From Aphrophora alni (Eukaryota; Arthropoda; Insecta; Hemiptera; Aphrophoridae): a stretch of 64,000 nt of DNA. The stretch is from the NCBI GenBank assembly GCA_963513935.1, contig OY740772.1, positions 15,098,098 through 15,162,097 of the forward strand, given 5' to 3'. Within the stretch, counting starts at the first letter, position 1. Every line of letters begins with the position of its first letter. Below are positions 1 through 11,720 of the stretch, piece after piece. The notes beneath the pieces are model-generated. The model did not search any database. It saw only the letters and a program-made list of their open reading frames with translations, and was not told the origin of the DNA. The translations under genes and the position numbers were made by a program.

Positions 1-504
1 TTGGTACCCTCAGGATTGCCGAGTACTCGATAGTTTAATTGTTTTCTAACGATACTATTATCGAATTCTATAAACAATACTAGATATTTGAACGAACCAT
101 AAACAAACATCTGTAAATAATAATTAGCAATAAAACAATTTTAATTACTAAGCGCTAATAGGTTACAATAAGACACAGTGACGCTTTGCTACGTGTCTAT
201 AAAATCAGCTGTTTTAATGGACTTGTGCACCCCCAAGTCGTGTCATATACTACACTGATAAAATCCAAAGACTACATAAAAGCTGATCAAGAAACATTAA
301 AGCAATTTAACGATAGGCTGTAAAAGAGCCAATTAAATTGTTTCATCCTTATCATTTAAGACTTTCCAGCAGCCTGGATCTAAAGGAGTCGCAGAAGGAT
401 CTTTACTTTAATTGCATTAATCAATTTTAGGCGCTGTTAGCCTACACGTATGGGATTATAATATAATTTTAAAACAATTTCATGTCTCCATTATGATACT
501 TACA
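1..504. other. AT-rich sequence, no feature recognised
   Basis: No open frame, repeat end or protein similarity is visible here. One CAGCTG hexamer lies at 206-211. Confidence 0.5.
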
Positions 505-900
505 CAGCCCCAATCAAGCAGATCCTCGAAATGTAATGGCCAAGTTCGTCTCTTGAGCCGAGTAGGATATGTTTAGAGCTTGTGCGTATGATTTGTTTAA
601 AACAGTTGTTACACAGGTTTTCTGAACCTCGTACTTATATTGCTACTTTCTTGACGTCAATATGGATGTCGTATATCTGTATGTATTAAGAGAATCCATT
701 CGCTTCGCTCGATCAATGTCTCGACCTTGGCGGACATATATGATGAGCCTCCACTTACTACACTCGTATCGGCGACTGGGACTCGTCGAATCTCGTAACT
801 ATACAAATATCACATTTTCTTGAGAAGTAAAGATTCGAAATTATATTTTTAACAATATTCCCTCTTCCTCGTAGTAGAGATATCGGTTTGGTACAAATTT
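505..900 (-). repeat. Dispersed repeat family A, diverged minus-strand copy
   Basis: The stretch at about 602-628 is the reverse complement of the family A block 'cagaaaacctgtgtaacaac', and 695-715 is the reverse complement of its 'gcgaagcgagtgg' block. The order of blocks matches the plus-strand copies at 16.8-17.5 kb and 45.9-46.6 kb. No coding capacity is seen. The edges are approximate. Confidence 0.6.
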
Positions 901-984
901 TATGTCGCTGCCTTTATTTGTATGGCTATTCTGCTTACGTATAGACAACGACGACGGACGGGCGGCTTATTGAAAATCACTTAA

Positions 985-1395
985 AAAAATTATTCCTTAA
1001 CAATTTTGAATACTGTTTTGAATCCCTTTACATTTCACTCAAATCGGTAGACTCTATTTTGAGTAATTACGTTTTTTACAACAGCTCTGTATTTTATTGA
1101 TAACTCGCAAAATTTTGAGAGAGATAGCGAGCAATACTTTTTGGGGTATTTAGAGGTAAAACATCAGCTCAATTTGATCATAATCGTTAGATCCGATCTT
1201 GAGAAAACCGTAATTTTGTGTTGTTTTTTTTATGACAGTTACCCCTAAATTTTGATATATCGAAAAATGTCCCGAGTGTTGTCAAAATATGTCTATATAA
1301 CAAATTTGATTATAATCGGTTCAACCGTTTGCACTGAAGAGCATTGCAAAGACATCATTAAAAAACTATGCATCAGAAATTATGTATTTTTGAAA
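985..1395 (-). repeat. Dispersed repeat family B, minus-strand fragment
   Basis: The blocks read in order as in other family B copies: an 'aaattacgttttt' block, 'ttgatcataatcgtta', 'gtaattttgtgttg', 'acagttacccctaaattttga' and finally the 'gcactgaagagcattgc' end. Family B is non-coding, about 1 kb long when complete, and is the most frequent repeat of the window. Confidence 0.7.
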
Positions 1396-2829
1396 AGTAG
1401 CGAACTAGGGCCTATACGATTTGTTTAGGTCCTTGGAAGCTATGTTTTAACAAAATTTAATCAAATATAATCGTAATTTAAAATTTTGTTTATAGAAAAT
1501 GTAAAGAGAAAAGGCTCGAAGTGATATGTACCAAAATGTGTTCATGACGACAGAAAACACGTTAGAGATCGACGTAATTCTTAAAAAAAACACTTTTTCG
1601 TCATACTGCTTCAAAAACAGCTGTTTTCTATACATGCATTGAGATGCTAAATTTGTTATTTTTAGTCCTAGGACCTAAAAACATCAGCTGAGGTCGAGGT
1701 CATCAGCTGTTACTTCTAAAATACGAATTATTTAACGATTGTAAAGCATCTATAAAAACAACCGATACTCTCGATTGTAAATAACCGTTAAAACAGCTGA
1801 TTTGAAGGTAAATAGGTTACAACATTTTAGTTTTTGTGAAATTGTTTTCTTGTATTATTTGCAGTATAATGAAAAATATAGTTCATTACTTGGACCAAAA
1901 GAAGTTCACTTTTGGTCCTAGTGATGAAATATAGTATTTTAGACTGTGGGACATCAAAACGCAAAACAACTCAACATAAACTTTTTGACCGATAATGCAA
2001 CTTTTACTTTACGCTGTAAAAATGAAATTTTCATTTATTTTAGCACATTACCCAATAAGGATTACAACACAATATAAATTTAGTTTACAAACCGATCTAA
2101 TCGTATTTTGACCATCTACAACACAAATTTTAAAAAACTGAGTGAGAACAGGGACCCCATGAAGACAGTTATAGATCATGGTAAGGCGCTGTGTTCACCC
2201 GTGTGGAAAGATACAGCACTACTCAATCAGATAAGAAAACATTGTCACCCCCTCTAAGGGTAGAATAGGGTCTGTAGCCCTTTCAACTCTGCTTTTTGTC
2301 TGTTATGCCATTTATATCATGAATCCTCTCCGTCTACACTGATACAGGTGAAACAATTAATTATATTTATCAGGCATGTGTCAACGGGTCTGGATTCGAT
2401 AATAGAATGAATCGATTTATATATTTTATTATGGTACTGCGCAGAAGTTCTGCGCAATCATTTTGAACAAAATTGTAAACATAACCTTAGATTTAACTTA
2501 AAAAGTTGAAATCAGCTGTTTAAATAATTGATATTGAGTTAAACGTTGTTATATTGACGGTTCTGATAACTCTGTAGTTATTATTATTTGCAAAATTAAT
2601 ATTTCCTCCCTGTATAATTAAATAGATTTTTACAAAACATTAAAAAAAATATTAGGCCACTGTAAAATAAACAATTAACGTTATGTTGTATGATTATTTT
2701 TAGAGCATATTATTGTCTTTGTGTGATATTAGTATTCTTTGATAAATTATTTGCTTATACGACACACAGGAAAAGATCCGTCTAGTTGTAGTATGATATC
2801 CTAACCTAAAAATTTGTTTAATTACATTA
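1396..2829. other. No gene seen; AT-rich
   Basis: Apart from the hairpin at 1877-1933, I see no repeat or coding signal. The short open frames (for example 1447-1635 minus) have random-looking, low-complexity translations. Five CAGCTG hexamers lie in this stretch (near 1618, 1684, 1702, 1793 and 2513). Confidence 0.45.
1877..1933. repeat. Short hairpin, precursor-like
   Basis: Two 25-base arms (1877-1901 and 1909-1933) are inverted copies with 22 of 25 positions matching, separated by a 7-base loop. One of the three mismatches would be a G-U pair in RNA. The size and stem quality resemble a small-RNA precursor, but a tiny palindromic transposon remnant is equally possible. No expression evidence is available from sequence. 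Confidence 0.45.
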
Positions 2830-3650
2830 TTCAGCTGAAACGTTTTAGCCCCTATGGTTGGCTTTAGTTCGTGTAACAAAATTAGCTCCAAATTGTTGGA
2901 GCGGATTTTTTTAAACCGGAGTTTTGGGTTGTTTTTCTTGTGGCTGCTACCCCCAAATTTTGAGTTATCGAAACAATAAAACAATATTCTCAAGATAAGG
3001 TAAAAATTTGTGGACATAAAATTTGATCAAAATTTGACCTTTAGTTTGTGCTGAAGAGCACTGCACAGATAAAAACAGACATCAAAAAAAAAATTTTTTA
3101 ATTGGAGCTCAGGTTAGGTTATGGTTTTTATAACAGATCCATAAACAATTTTTGGGTTTTTATTAATAATAGTCTGAACCAATATTTCTGGCAAGATGGA
3201 GATCACACGTTTTATTTAGATCCTTAAAGGCTTTAAAAAATAAATGACCAAAATAATTTCAGTCAATTTTAAAATAATCGTAGTTTTGAGTTTGGGTCTT
3301 ATGGCAACTACCTATAAATTTTGAATTATCAAATGAAGGAAAATATGCTCAGAAGACAGTGGACAGCAATATATTATTCCAATAATCTCGTTTTTGAGCT
3401 CCATGAATAAACCTAATATTTCAGTATTGAGATAAAAGGAAATTTGGGTTTGGTTTTATGGGAGCATGTCCAAATTTTGAGCTATTAAATAAATAGTTTT
3501 TTTTCTGAGTTATGGTCAAAATATCCCTACATGCAACATTTAATTAAAATCGTTTCACTAGTTTGTTTAGTTAAAACGCAGAAGAACTGAAGAAAACGAC
3601 AGACGGACATCAATTAAAACAAAATACGTTTTTGCAGATCTTGGCACTTC
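2830..3650 (-). repeat. Family B, minus strand, with internal segment repeated
   Basis: The segment '(g)ctaccccCaaattttgagttatc' of family B occurs three times in diverged form, near 2945, 3305 and 3470, each followed by the 'caaaatat' block. The last copies end with 'gacagacggacatca' at 3598-3613, the usual left end of family B. This looks like a tandemly expanded and decayed copy. Confidence 0.6.
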
Positions 3651-5261
3651 CAAACAGATACTTCGTGATACTTATTTTTTTTAAATCACGATACTTTCTT
3701 TAAACTACATGTAGTTTAGACGAACAATCCAAATGTAATTTTTTTATAACACATTTATTTACAGGTTTCGTCCAAAAAAAAAGAAAAAAAAGTTATTATA
3801 AATAATTGAATTCACACAAAGCTAACGTAAGACGAAAGTTATATCAAGCCACAGCCTTCCAAATACCGTATCTCTTCAATCTAACTCTAGGACTGTATGA
3901 ATCTTTTTCTTCTTCTTTCGTCAACAATCAATCACCTGATTTAGTGCAGTTGTGCAAGTTTTTTTGAGGTTACGTACGTTTTTAATTCGTTTATAATTTC
4001 TAGTGTTTGTTGTTGTGTATCAAGCGTGTTTATTTAGTGTTTGTTTGTGTAAGTATATTGTGTTTTGTGTCTTTAATAATGTATTGTTTGCTGTTCTTAA
4101 ACAACGTAAGTAGTCGACTGTTATTTTTTTCTTGATGAATGTAGGCCTAGGCATAAATATACTTTTATTTATTTGTTTATGAAGTACGTATACAAATTTA
4201 TTATCGTGTTAGTTTTAAGGTTAGAGTTTTAAATATACGTATCTATTCATTTTAAATTTTCTTTGGTAGTATGCTAACCAATTGAAAAAACAGTCTAGCA
4301 GGCCTAGGTTCTCCACGGATTGTTTTACCATTGATTTGAGTAGGCTCACCTACGGTTTTTTCCGCATCTAAAGGGTTAAAAACTGATTTTGAGGATTCAA
4401 AAATAATTATTTATAAGGCCTATTGAGTCTATTACGGTTTTCTTTTAAACGATGTCCGTCTGTTGTTCATCCAATGCTCTAAAGCTTCAACGGTAGATCA
4501 ATTTTGGTATAGACTAATTTGGTAGGTACAACATAGCCTATATTCAGAGGATCTTTTTATAAAACAAAACGTATTTTAATTTTTTCACAATTCACTCTAA
4601 CGATTTTGATCAAGCTCTAGATACTGTTTGATGAAAAAAGAAGGGTCCGTATAATATCAAGCAGGCTACCGATGACGTTTGTTAAAATTTTGGAATTTTC
4701 CGAAGAATTTGCACAATGTTTGTGTACTGTTTATTCCTAGTGTTTTACGTGTCTTTTAAAAGTTTACAACAATATTGTTGTACGCATGCGTACTAAAGTT
4801 ACGTTGTGTAACCATGGTAACCTTGACTTGTTGAAAGTTTCGAATGATTGACATGGGGGAGGGTACAAGCGTCACGCCCGCCTCCTACAATATTAACGTT
4901 TTCTTTAGTTCATATTAACACTGACAAGCTAGCCGGAGGGGGGGGGGAGAATGTGAATATTATAATTTAATATTAAATACTATTTACTTTCTAATATATA
5001 AGTAGTCTATTGATGGGAAAAAGTCTTTTGATGGGAAAACAAAATACTATTATTAATATCGGGTCTTTATTATTTTGAGCAGTATTGAATAATTTCTCAT
5101 AATTCAGTGAAAAAAAAATTGAGAATGACGTAAAGTTAAAATATCAGACTTTATTTTCTGTTTAACTTAAACAAAAAGTGTATAAAAGCCATTTTGGTAC
5201 CTACCCAGTACAATCAACAATATAATAGGCTATAAGCAGATTAAAATTGTTATGCCCAATA
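3651..5261. other. Mostly unique AT-rich sequence; possible 5' exon near 3.9-4.1 kb
   Basis: No repeat family is recognised. A GT-rich stretch at 3940-4115 has an initiator-like start and two strong splice-donor matches (listed separately). A near palindrome 'gtacgcatgcgtac' lies at 4781-4794, and a G run at 4939-4948. Confidence 0.35.
3943..4105 (+). other. Speculative first exon with donor site
   Basis: A pyrimidine-rich stretch with an initiator-like 'gtgcagttgtgc' (3943-3955) is followed by GT-rich sequence typical of insect 5' untranslated regions. An ATG at 4079 opens nine codons (Met-Tyr-Cys-Leu-Leu-Phe-Leu-Asn-Asn) that end at a strong donor, AAC|GTAAGT, at 4105/4106. An alternative donor TGTAAGTA lies at about 4048. 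No following exon was found, so this rests only on signal quality and may be chance. Confidence 0.2.
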
Positions 5262-5600
5262 GTTGGTTTTTTGAGCCTTAGAGGAAATATTAAATTGTAT
5301 TGGTAGATCAGGGGTTTTATCCAGTAGGATAAGTTTGTTTAAAACAGTTGTTAGACAGGTTTTCTCGTAGTTTCTGCCATCGGAAAGTCACTAATTGACG
5401 AGCCCCCGTAGATATATTTATTCTTGTTAGTGTCTCGGCCCCTACGGGCCTCGAAGCTGTACATGTATGGACTCTCTACGGTCGTCTCAGTGACTCAGTC
5501 CTGCAGGATCTCGTAATTATTAGAATATCACATTTTTTGGGAGGTTAGGGTGCGACTTTAGATAACGTTCACCACTTTCGTTTTTACCTTTAAATTTTAA
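5262..5600 (-). repeat. Family A, minus strand
   Basis: Reverse-complement family A blocks appear in order: the 'atccagtaggataagtttgtttaaaacagttgtt' tail region near 5318-5352, an 'acaggttttct' block, then a 'gatctcgtaatt' block. It faces the plus-strand copy starting at about 5640, so the two form a head-to-head inverted pair. Confidence 0.6.
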
Positions 5601-5635
5601 AGTTTTCCTAGAAAACCTCTGAAACTATCCATTTT

Positions 5636-6165
5636 TACTTACTTAAGTATACAAGTAAGTTGCGTGATCGTATAAAATTTCTACTTCCGTTTTTGACTGT
5701 TCTTTCTCGTTTCATGGCCTTAGGTAACCGAAAAAGTGATTTTCACAAAAATAGAAAATTATTATAGGAACTATAGTGTGCTCATATAGATCTATATTGA
5801 AATGAACAAAAAATTAACGAAAAATGTCAAAATGGCGACCAATATAAACGGTTTTCTCAAATACTTAGTGTGTTATTCAACTTATAACAACACAGATAAA
5901 AATTGCAGATTACAACTCTGCATGTAATAATAGGCTACCAATCTGATCTCCATACAATTATAAACACCGAAGTTATTGTTAAAAATGTAACTTCGAATCC
6001 TGAATAGGTAAGAAAATACTTTTACAGTTGCAGTTACAGAGTTGAGACTCTGACACGAGCGAAGTGAGTAGAGACTGTTTAATATAACACATCTCCGAAG
6101 CCTAGTCGACGCCATGAAAGTAGTAATATACACAATTACGATGTTCAGAAATTATCAATTCGCCA
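5636..6165 (+). repeat. Family A, plus strand
   Basis: It begins with a decayed 'acttaagtatacaagtaagt' head. The 'tttcatggccttaggtaaccg', 'ggaactatagtgtgctcatat', 'aaaatgtcaaaatggcgacc' and 'gacacgagcgaagtgagtagagac' blocks follow in the same order as in the copies at 16.8 kb and 45.9 kb. It breaks off after 'cacaattacgatgttcagaa'. The minus-strand open frame 5882-6133 lies wholly inside and is not a gene. Confidence 0.65.
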
Positions 6166-6840
6166 AATCAATTGTTATTTCAAAAAAACACTTTACTATG
6201 AATAATGAAACTTACAATTAATTGTTAGTTGTACACATAAGCAAGCATGTTGACAAGTTTATTTACACACACATAAACCCAACGAATATCCAAAGACACC
6301 TATTGAAAAGAAAATCCTGAATAATTGATAGGCCTGTACCCACTCGACTGGAACCAGTATTCTAATGAAATACCATAATTTACTCAACACACACTAGGAT
6401 TGTATCTGGAGTTAAGTGGTGTAAATCATTCCTTGGATATCAATTCATTAGTAGCCAATCATTGATTTAATTTGTAGTGTGAAAGTATGGTGAGATGAAA
6501 GAAAAAAAAGTAGTTCTTTCTGGAAAGTCTTTTAGATTCTTGAGTTCATAAGTGTTTTGTTTAGAAAATATTTGTATGACTGTTCCAATGATCTGTAGAA
6601 CTTATAAAACTTAGTCTAATACAAAACTTGATTAGTTTTTTCTTAACTACGAATGTTTCGCTGTCGTTTAATACCATCATCAGGTCTTGAAGAACGCCTT
6701 GCATATTGTCATATACACGGAGATAAACATGTTACAATTTTCAATTAGACTTCAATAACTTTAAACTTTTATTAAGGACTTGTGTACTGGTCATTATTTA
6801 AGAATTTCTAGAAAATAAACAGGAATATCTAAGTTCAAAA
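6166..6840. other. No gene seen; one hammerhead-like motif
   Basis: AT-rich sequence. On the minus strand, around 6655-6690, there is a CTGATGA-(17 nt)-GAAAC motif shared with several other places in the window. Nothing else is recognised. Confidence 0.4.
6655..6690 (-). ncRNA. Hammerhead-core-like motif (CTGATGA...GAAAC)
   Basis: Read on the minus strand, the sequence gives CTGATGA, a 17-base spacer, then GAAACATTCG. No flanking long palindrome is obvious here, and the helix II pairing is weak, so this is probably a decayed copy. Confidence 0.25.
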
Positions 6841-7530
6841 AAGTGGTACAACGCAAACCCGAAATTATTTCATTAACATTTGGTAGTTACGGTATCTTTT
6901 TGCATTTTCAGGAATTTTTATACCATTTCTTTGGTAATACAAAATTTGGAAGTAGCTACCATTAGGAAAAATACAAAATTACGATTTGCTCACAAAAGTG
7001 GTACATCCCAAACCCGAACGGATGTTATTAAAATTTGGTATCTGAGGGTATTTTTGTAATATTTCTGGACTATTTTTTACCATTTCTTCGGTAACTCAAA
7101 ATTTGAAAGTAGCTGCTACCATTAAAAAAGAACACAAAATTACGTATTGCTAAAAAAAGTTGTACAACCCAAAGCCGAACGGATTTTATTAAAATTTGGT
7201 TTATGAGTGTATTTTAGCGATATTTCTGTTTTTTTTTTACAATTCTTCGATAATTCAAAATTTCGAAGTAGCTACTATTTGAAAAAAAAAATAATAAGAT
7301 TTGCTCAAAATCTGCGCTAACGGTTTTCATAAAATTTTGCTCAGGAGTGTAGCCTCTAAGGACTCCATAAAAAGTGTTGATTGCCACTCTCCAAAAATGT
7401 TGTTTCGAGTTATCGGTAAAAAAAAAAAAAATGAAATAAATAAAAAATCTTTAACGGGACTGTATGAAAAACGTAATTTCTCAAAATCCACTCTACCGAT
7501 TTCGTTCAAATCTTAGTGAATTTTTAAACA
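6841..7530 (+). repeat. Family B with three tandem copies of a 155-161 bp segment
   Basis: The block 'agtggtacaacgcaaacccga' recurs at about 6842, 6997 and 7158 (spacing 155 and 161 bases), each time followed by the 'ttcggtaa...aaaatttggaagtagctacc' and 'aaaattacgatttgctca' blocks. After the third copy, family B continues in its normal order to 'ccgatttcgttcaaat' at about 7510. The open frames 7301-7516 (+) and 7327-7509 (-) are shadows of this repeat. Confidence 0.75.
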
Positions 7531-8055
7531 TTAATGATAATGCTTTATTTAAACAAGGCTGAATTTTTACGGTTAAATCTCCACAAAAGGTGAACACAAG
7601 ATCACGCGTTGCACTTTTAAAGAGGACACATAAGGTTCTCCACCCGATAAAACCGTTAAGTACCCACGCCGATGGCATACAACCTTTGTTTGTTTCACCA
7701 GAGTAAGTTCTCGGTCCAACTTTGTGTTTGGGATTCTTCGTGTTGTACAGTGTAGTGACTGGTTTCTCCTTATCAAGTTTTATATAATCTTAGCTATTGA
7801 CTGTTTAGGTCTAACTTTAGCTTTGATTTCCTTCAATAGATTACTAGTTTTAGTTTCACCAGCATGGCGCTCTGCTACTAAGCAATGTTACCTCTATTTA
7901 CATTTAACATGTTCTAGGTTTATCGCTTAATACAGAGAATTCTCGAAATCATTTACTTTCATGTATTTTGAATAGTGCAACATTCAATACTTTTTTTGAA
8001 AGCTTGGTTGTTTAGTTTGAATGAAACTCGTGTTCAAAAAATCGGAGGTAGAACA
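7531..8055. other. Insert of unknown origin within family B
   Basis: The sequence between two family B parts (ending about 7530 and restarting about 8060) does not match family B. It is richer in GC at 7580-7900 and has several overlapping short open frames without recognisable protein motifs. It could be an unrelated insertion or a private segment of this copy. Confidence 0.35.
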
Positions 8056-8310
8056 ATTACGTATCCTGGATAGTAAAAAACAAAAACAAAAATGTTTTAT
8101 GACTCATTTTTTTTTAAACCTTGAAGTTAAATCGAATACGATTTACGATGTGGTATTGTTTATGACACAAGCAGTTTTAACCCATCTATAAATTTAATTC
8201 ACGCTTCATTTTCACTTTATGTCGGTCAACTGCCGAACTTTGTGATGACGGAATAATTGTTGTTTTGGGATAGATGAGTGAGGTAGTTTGTGCAATGTTT
8301 ATACAACATT
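8056..8310 (+). repeat. Family B 3' end
   Basis: The blocks 'atcgaatacgatttacg', 'tatgacacaagc', 'ttcactttatgtcggtcaactgccgaac' and the terminal 'gagtgaggtagtttgtgcaatgtttat' are present in order. They match the 3' part of the nearly complete copy at 43.1-44.2 kb. Confidence 0.7.
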
Positions 8311-9077
8311 TGTAATGGAATAATTGAACGTAACCAATCTGGTAACTAATCAATAAAACGGCTTCTTAGAATATACGGCAAAACAAAAAACAAACAATTT
8401 ATTTTCTCCTGCACTTTGACACACATAATCCGCGCATGTCCTTAACGACATGTAGTAAAATCAAAACATCTCATTGTTTTTGAACAATAGTCAACAAAAT
8501 TAATTAAAAATCGTGCCCAATTAAATATTAAATCTCATTTAAATTTACAGCGTAATAAATCAATTCGTAACATTTCGAAAATAGTTTCACAGTTCGAGCC
8601 AGAAAACACGCCGTAAATCTTGGCCAGTTATGTTGCCTACATATCTGAATTTATGATAGTTTAAACGTTAAAAAGTCGATGTCTTAATAAAACAACAATA
8701 AACTAGAGGCGAGCACTGCCGACAACTAACAACGCTCCTGATTGGTCGGTCACAATTGTTTCTATTTCAATTTATAACCTATAAAAGTGAATTATAGAAA
8801 CTAGTTAGATGCAGCGCCTCTACACAAACACCTAGATCAAGTCGCTCCTGGCGGAAGGGTTAGGGTGAGGTTATCAACACTGGCGAGCTCTGTAAAGTTT
8901 GGACATTGTTTAATAATGTCTGGATGAAATATGTGCTTGTTAATTCATAAATTTCAACGCCCTAAATAATGGAAGTGTAGAAGTAGAATTTTGAATCGAG
9001 TTCATTTGGAGTTATTTATACAGAAAACTTTTTTTCATACATTCTTGAGAAATTCATTTTCTCAAAGTTCTACACTA
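8311..9077. other. No gene seen; TATA-like motif at 8780
   Basis: Unique sequence. A TATAAAAG octamer lies at 8780-8787, followed by a region richer in GC than its surroundings (8700-8900). No open frame starts in a sensible position downstream, so a promoter is only a possibility. Confidence 0.3.
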
Positions 9078-9350
9078 TACAGGATGATTGAAAATTCCAC
9101 TGCAATATTACGGGATTTTAATGGTTAAAATAATAACAAATTTATATAAACATAGGCCCGGAAACGCTGCGTTTTCCGTCTGTCGGCCATTTTGTGTCAA
9201 ATTTTACGAACTTATGGAGGAAAAATATTATAAAGCTTTTTCGGAATTTCAACTACACGATTTATCTCTTTAAAAAAAATCGGATTCCTTCATTCCCTAA
9301 TACTAAGTTATGTGAAAATGATGTTCTTAATATTAGGTTTCAATTATCAA
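9078..9350 (+). mobile_element. Family C left end (TA-CAGGATGATTG), truncated
   Basis: TA followed by CAGGATGATTGAAAATTCC at 9078-9098 matches the ends of the complete family C elements at 28816 and 50733. A 'cggccattttgtgtc' block follows, but no matching right end is found. The open frame 9088-9273 is a shadow. Confidence 0.5.
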
Positions 9351-9359
9351 CACAAATAG

Positions 9360-9405
9360 ATTAGGATAGGTTAGGTTAGGTGACGTTGGTTAGGTTGGGT
9401 TATAG
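9360..9405 (+). repeat. Interstitial TTAGG-like run
   Basis: The text 'ttaggataggttaggttagg' and 'ggttaggttgggtta' is made of GGTTA-type pentamers, the sequence unit of the ancestral insect telomere. It is short and degenerate, so it is not a telomere end. Confidence 0.6.
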
Positions 9406-10499
9406 CGGATAGTAAATTTAAGTGAAGACCCAAAATATCTCGAAAAATAAACGAAATACGAAATAAACGTCACAAATAAAAACTTTTTTGAGGGGCCGTT
9501 CACTGGAGCTAAAATTAGACCACCCCACCTCCCCCTTTTTGTAGGAGTGGGGGTAATTTTGAAATTTTAAATAGGAAACTCCATTTTTCATTACAGATTC
9601 GTATTCTACACTACAAAATACAGTACATAGATATTATCTGAAACTTTTTTGATTCGTGATCGATGACGTTGCAATCGATTGATTTTAAGGGCTCACGTTT
9701 TTCAGTTTTGGACTGGGCTGGGAGTAAGTTAAAAAAATCAAATGGGACTGGTAGTAGTGTGATACATTATTTTACAGTGGTTGTTGAGACAAGATAAATA
9801 AAAAGAAAACCACAATGACGGCAGTTAAAATTGTAGCTAAAAAGAAAATAATTAGACCACCTACATTAATTTAATTGTTAATTAAGATATACGAATTCTG
9901 TTTTGGGGAATTTCAAATAAACGATTTTCTCTCTCTCTCTTTTTTAAAATCACTTTTATTTGTCATCAAATGATATTCTTAATAATGGTTTAGCAAAAAT
10001 CATCACAATATATATAACTGTCCATTCCCGTGGATAAGCGATAAGGTAACTCAACATGCAAATAAAGTGCGGTAAGCCAATATGCACATAACCAATAACA
10101 ACTTTGCACCTTCCTTATTTATTTATTTCCTTATTCTATATCCATTCAATAACCAATGCCGATAAGAAGTCAAATTAAATACAGTACAAAGCATCGAATG
10201 TTTTGTAAACTATGGAATTAGCAAATTTATTTCTATAGTATTTTGGTTGTCATTAAAAGCGCATCTATTTGACTAATTTTCATTTTATGGCAAGGGATTT
10301 GACTAACAAAAAAAAAAAAATATTTTAATGAAATAGGCCTATGTGGGTTCGATATACCGAAAAAGATCCAAAATTATAAATTAGTATTAAAACATAAGTC
10401 GCCATTTCGTAAGTGTTAAGGGAAACATTTTCATTGTTGGTGTACATTTCTGAGCAATGAATATTAATAATTATAATTGTATAATATTCAATAACATTT
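9406..10499. other. No gene seen
   Basis: AT-rich sequence. The stretch at 9890-10000 is a diverged direct repeat of 9240-9340 (shared 'ggaatttcaa..a.acgatttt.tctct' and 'gaaaatgatgttcttaata' blocks). There is a CT run at 9928-9941 and an A run at 10308-10320. Confidence 0.4.
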
Positions 10500-11720
10500 A
10501 GATTAATATTGAGTGTTGTAGACAATTACCAAGAATTTTTTCGTTAGTTCAACTATCCTTTTATCTACAAAAAAAAATTAAATCATTTTGTTTTTCTTTA
10601 AAAAATGTTTCTCTTGTATGATTTTTCGGGGTACAGTATTAGACATTCAAAAATTTTAAACGTCAACCATTTTAAAAATGTACAAAATAAATTCTTGATT
10701 TTCTGGTATAGGCTACTGGTAAAAGTTTACATAAATAATTGGTAGGTCTATACCAAATCATTACTTAATATCTGATCTATTTCCAAAGATATATATATAT
10801 ATGTGTGTGTGTGTGTTTAAAGAACACAAAATGGCGGCCATTCAAAGTTTATAAATTAAAATAACTCTAAAACTAACCATTTTACAAAAAAAATACAAGA
10901 ACAACTTTTTTTAGCACATTTATGAAAAATCCAAAGTTGGTTCTGTTTTTGAAATTGGGTGAAAAATAAACGAGATTTGGAATATCTAGTCCTACAAAGT
11001 GTTTACTTCAAACTGTTAATTGTTCTACTGCAAAAATCAGCTGGTTTCATTGATGATTAATTGACAGCAGACTGGTCAGCTGATCTATTATTTGTAAACA
11101 GCTGTTCAATAAGTAACTACATCAATAATATTATATTTATTTAATTTCATAAAAGACATTTTTGTACAACTACTATAATTTCAGTTAATAAACATTAGCT
11201 GTTAATAGATAAATGTGAGTAAAACTCCAATTAAAATTTACACCTAAAAAAAAACTTTTTTTTTATTCATTCCATTGTTGTTATATTAACCTATTCGAAT
11301 AGGGGAAGAACTTAGCCTTGCACGGCCGGACAAAAAAATTTTAAATCTCGTTTATTTTTCACCTAATTTATAAAAACAAAAGCAACTGTTATAAAATTTA
11401 CTCAAAAAGATTGTTATTTATTTTTGTGTGTTAAATGGCTAGTTTTAGAGTTATTTTAATTTAAAAGTTTTGAATGGGCGCCATTTTGAAACTAGGTGGA
11501 TTACAATAATGAAACTTATCATATTAACTGAAAGGAAGAATAGCAATAATTCACCCAAATTTGGTTCAATTCTGTAAAGCTGTTTTAAAAAAAATGTTTG
11601 TGTAAAAAGCACATATGGACGGACAACGAAACGAAACAATCCCTGGTTTAATAGGTTTTTGGCTTGTTTTTACCCAATTAACAATACTCCGAAGTTTGAA
11701 GAGTTCGGGAACACTCTGTA
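10500..11720 (+). mobile_element. Family C composite with inverted internal arms
   Basis: The left part (10505-10830) parallels the family C segment at 51650-51970: 'gtagacaattaccaagaa', 'ttgattttct.gtata', 'tatttccaaagatat'. The segment 10830-10990 is repeated in inverted orientation at 11339-11490, with matching 'ctcgtttatttttcacc' and 'tagttttagagttattttaatt' blocks. The right end 'gggaacactctgta' at about 11706-11720 resembles other family C ends. The GT microsatellite at 10801-10815 lies inside. Confidence 0.55.

Noticed and set aside
9360..9405. Chromosome end or telomere
   Set aside because: The TTAGG-like run is under 50 bases, degenerate and interstitial.
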